Source: Cytophagales bacterium (GTDB lineage Bacteria; Bacteroidota; Bacteroidia; Cytophagales; Cyclobacteriaceae). From it: a stretch of 64,000 bases of DNA. The notes below the pieces were generated by a model that was not told the DNA's origin, ran no database searches, and was given only the letters and a program-made list of their open reading frames with translations. The translations under genes were made by a program, and so were the position numbers. Location: positions 186,001-250,000 of the forward strand of contig JAFLBR010000003.1 in the NCBI GenBank assembly GCA_017303795.1, given 5' to 3'. Of the stretch, positions 62,031-64,000 are shown in pieces (positions within the stretch are counted from its first letter, which is position 1; each line of letters begins with the position of its first letter).

Positions 62031-63953
62031 TTACTTATAGCTACGTTGTGTCAACTTAACATTCTCAAATTTCAATTCTTCTTTGTGCAACTGCTCAGGT
62101 TGGTTATCGCCTTTATATTCCCACGCAGCGGCATAGGCAAATTCATCATCTTTACGTTGAGCTTCGCCATCGGCTGTAGCCGATTCTTCACGGAAGTGGC
62201 CACCGCAGGACTCAGCCCGGTTAAGCGCATCGTCCACCATCAGTTCGCCTAACTCTATAAAGTCAGCAACCCGGCCGGCTTTTTCAAGCTCCATGTTTAA
62301 TTCGTTACCACTACCCAACACGTTTACATCTTTCCAGAATTGTGTGCGTAGTTCCTGAATTTTTACTTTGGCTTTTCTTAAACCCGCATCGCTGCGCGAC
62401 ATACCGCAATACTCCCACATAATGTGGCCCAGTTCGCGATGAAACTCATCTACGGCTTTAGTTCCTTTTATAGATAACAATTTATCGATGCGTTCTTTCA
62501 CACCGTTTTCGGCTTCCTTAAATTCTGGTCTGTCGGTGCTTACTTTCTCGTAAGGTAGTGTAGCTAAGTAATCGCCAATAGTATATGGAATTACAAAGTA
62601 GCCATCGGCAAGACCTTGCATGAGTGCACTTGCACCCAGACGGTTGGCTCCGTGATCGGAGAAGTTAGCTTCACCCAATGCGTATAAACCTGGTACCGTT
62701 GTCATCAGGTTATAATCTACCCACAGGCCACCCATGGTATAGTGAACAGCCGGATAAATCATCATCGGTGCTTCGTATGGATTATCACCCGTAATCTGTT
62801 GGTACATGTCAAACAGGTTACCATACTTCGCTTCAATCACAGCTTTTCCATCGCGTTTAATGGCATCGGTAAAATCCAGAAACACAGCAAGCCCGGTTGC
62901 ACCCACACCGCGACCTTCATCGCATACATACTTCGCGTTACGCGAAGCCACATCGCGCGGCACTAAGTTTCCGAATGATGGATATCTTCTTTCCAGGAAA
63001 TAATCGCGATCTTCTTCTTTGATCTTAACAGCCTCGCTTGCCTTCAAACCTTTTACGCCAACTTTCGGTACCCACACGCGGCCATCGTTACGCAACGATT
63101 CAGACATCAGCGTAAGCTTGGATTGGTGATCGCCCGAAACAGGAATACACGTGGGGTGAATCTGCGTAAAGCATGGATTACCAAAGAAAGCACCTTTTTT
63201 ATGTGCACGCCATGCAGCTGTTACATTAGAGCCCTTTGCATTGGTAGAAAGATAAAATACGTTTCCATAGCCACCGGTACAAAGTAATACTGCATGCGCA
63301 CTGTGCGATTCAATTTTTCCGGTAATCAGATCGCGCACTACAATACCGCGCGCCTTACCATCCACAATTACCACATCAAGTAACTCGCTGCGGTTATACA
63401 TTTTTACTTTTCCGTTGGCGATCTGGCGGTTAAGGGCTGAGTATGCACCCAACAAAAGTTGTTGCCCGGTTTGGCCGCGTGCATAAAACGTACGCGATAC
63501 CTGCGAGCCACCAAAAGACCGGTTAGCAAGCAAGCCACCATACTCGCGGGCAAACGGAACACCTTGCGCCACGCATTGGTCGATAATACTTACGCTAACT
63601 TCGGCCAACCGATGTACATTGGCTTCGCGTGCGCGATAATCGCCACCTTTTATGGTATCGTAGAAAAGGCGATAAACACTATCACCATCGTTCTGATAAT
63701 TTTTGGCAGCATTAATACCACCTTGCGCGGCAATACTGTGCGCCCTGCGGGGGCTATCCTGAAAACAAAATGCTTTTACGTTATACCCCAGTTCGCCAAG
63801 CGAAGCTGCAGCCGAAGCACCAGCCAAACCTGTGCCCACTACAATAACATCGTACTTTCGTTTGTTGGCCGGGTTAACCAACTTCATATTGAATTTATGC
63901 TTTGTCCATTTTTCGGCTAAGGGTCCTTCCGGAGTTTTAGATTCTAGCTTCAT
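62031..63953 (-). CDS. sdhA: Succinate dehydrogenase/fumarate reductase flavoprotein subunit
   Basis: 640 residues. The FAD dinucleotide loop [11 protein letters not shown] (40-50) and the flavin-linked histidine His72 in [10 protein letters not shown] are present, as are the active-site region [11 protein letters not shown], the cap-domain motif [19 protein letters not shown], and [12 protein letters not shown] and [18 protein letters not shown]. It lies at the matrix-facing side of a type B complex II. Start at the ATG 63953; 47 bases remain to the right edge. Confidence 0.97.
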   Translation of the reverse strand: MKLESKTPEGPLAEKWTKHKFNMKLVNPANKRKYDVIVVGTGLAGASAAASLGELGYNVKAFCFQDSPRRAHSIAAQGGINAAKNYQNDGDSVYRLFYDTIKGGDYRAREANVHRLAEVSVSIIDQCVAQGVPFAREYGGLLANRSFGGSQVSRTFYARGQTGQQLLLGAYSALNRQIANGKVKMYNRSELLDVVIVDGKARGIVVRDLITGKIESHSAHAVLLCTGGYGNVFYLSTNAKGSNVTAAWRAHKKGAFFGNPCFTQIHPTCIPVSGDHQSKLTLMSESLRNDGRVWVPKVGVKGLKASEAVKIKEEDRDYFLERRYPSFGNLVPRDVASRNAKYVCDEGRGVGATGLAVFLDFTDAIKRDGKAVIEAKYGNLFDMYQQITGDNPYEAPMMIYPAVHYTMGGLWVDYNLMTTVPGLYALGEANFSDHGANRLGASALMQGLADGYFVIPYTIGDYLATLPYEKVSTDRPEFKEAENGVKERIDKLLSIKGTKAVDEFHRELGHIMWEYCGMSRSDAGLRKAKVKIQELRTQFWKDVNVLGSGNELNMELEKAGRVADFIELGELMVDDALNRAESCGGHFREESATADGEAQRKDDEFAYAAAWEYKGDNQPEQLHKEELKFENVKLTQRSYK

Positions 63954-64000
63954 GGTATATGTTTAATGATTTTTAAAAACAGCTATTAAATTGTTATACC

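Overview
The window looks like chromosome of a member of the Bacteroidota, most probably of the order Cytophagales. The signs are a SusC/RagA-type TonB-dependent receptor, the type IX secretion regulator PorX, the fused lpxC-fabZ gene, families typical of this phylum (DUF5916, DUF3822, DUF4296, GIN-domain DUF2807, Bat/VWA proteins, LytS/LytTR pairs), weak or absent Shine-Dalgarno sequences, and promoter matches of the TTTG-N20-TAnnTTTG type. No rRNA, tRNA, CRISPR array, integrase or intact insertion sequence was recognised.

Layout. 1-7.5 kb: C-terminally cut SusC receptor, a YwqK/MORN-like protein, a PorV-like barrel overlapping a helix-hairpin-helix barrel protein, and a GIN-domain adhesin-like protein. 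7.5-13.7 kb: a PaaE-like ferredoxin reductase, a DUF5916 barrel, then a hydrolase, a membrane protein, an ECF sigma factor and a candidate anti-sigma protein in series. 13.7-18.5 kb: purB, and a divergent hexuronate module (eda-kdgK against uxaA) covering altronate to pyruvate plus glyceraldehyde-3-phosphate. 18.5-22.7 kb: adaptor, MacB-type permease and TolC-type channel without an ATPase gene. 22.9-28.2 kb: a second sigma/anti-sigma set, a methyltransferase, and a LytS/LytTR two-component pair. 28.4-31.6 kb: porX-tsaE-alanine dehydrogenase-like genes overlapping as one unit. 31.6-36.8 kb: HD phosphohydrolase, lpxD, lpxC-fabZ, lpxA and an ABC ATPase (lipid A and fatty acid synthesis). 37-47 kb: lipoprotein, mutS2, DUF4296 lipoprotein, a short Bat operon, LysE, GH3, YggS, DUF423, DUF1573. 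47-53.3 kb: two Nudix proteins, a pseudopilin-like protein with DUF3822 and coaD, pyrE, a sugar porter and a CAP protein. 53.3-59.5 kb: a large sortilin/BNR-repeat protein, two LPP20-type lipoproteins and one more lipoprotein. 59.5-61.2 kb: a gene-poor stretch packed with palindromes and a 120-base direct repeat. 61.3-64 kb: sdhB and sdhA.

Most of the window is core or ordinary accessory content. The parts least explained are the palindromic repeat islands (56.5-56.65 kb, 59.58-59.76 kb, 60.43-60.97 kb, with a relative at 40.45 kb), the alanine dehydrogenase-like protein without its catalytic histidine, the ATPase-less efflux operon, the Bat operon without MoxR, and the pseudopilin-like/DUF3822 pair. 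I found no clear evidence of a wholly new defence or biosynthetic system.
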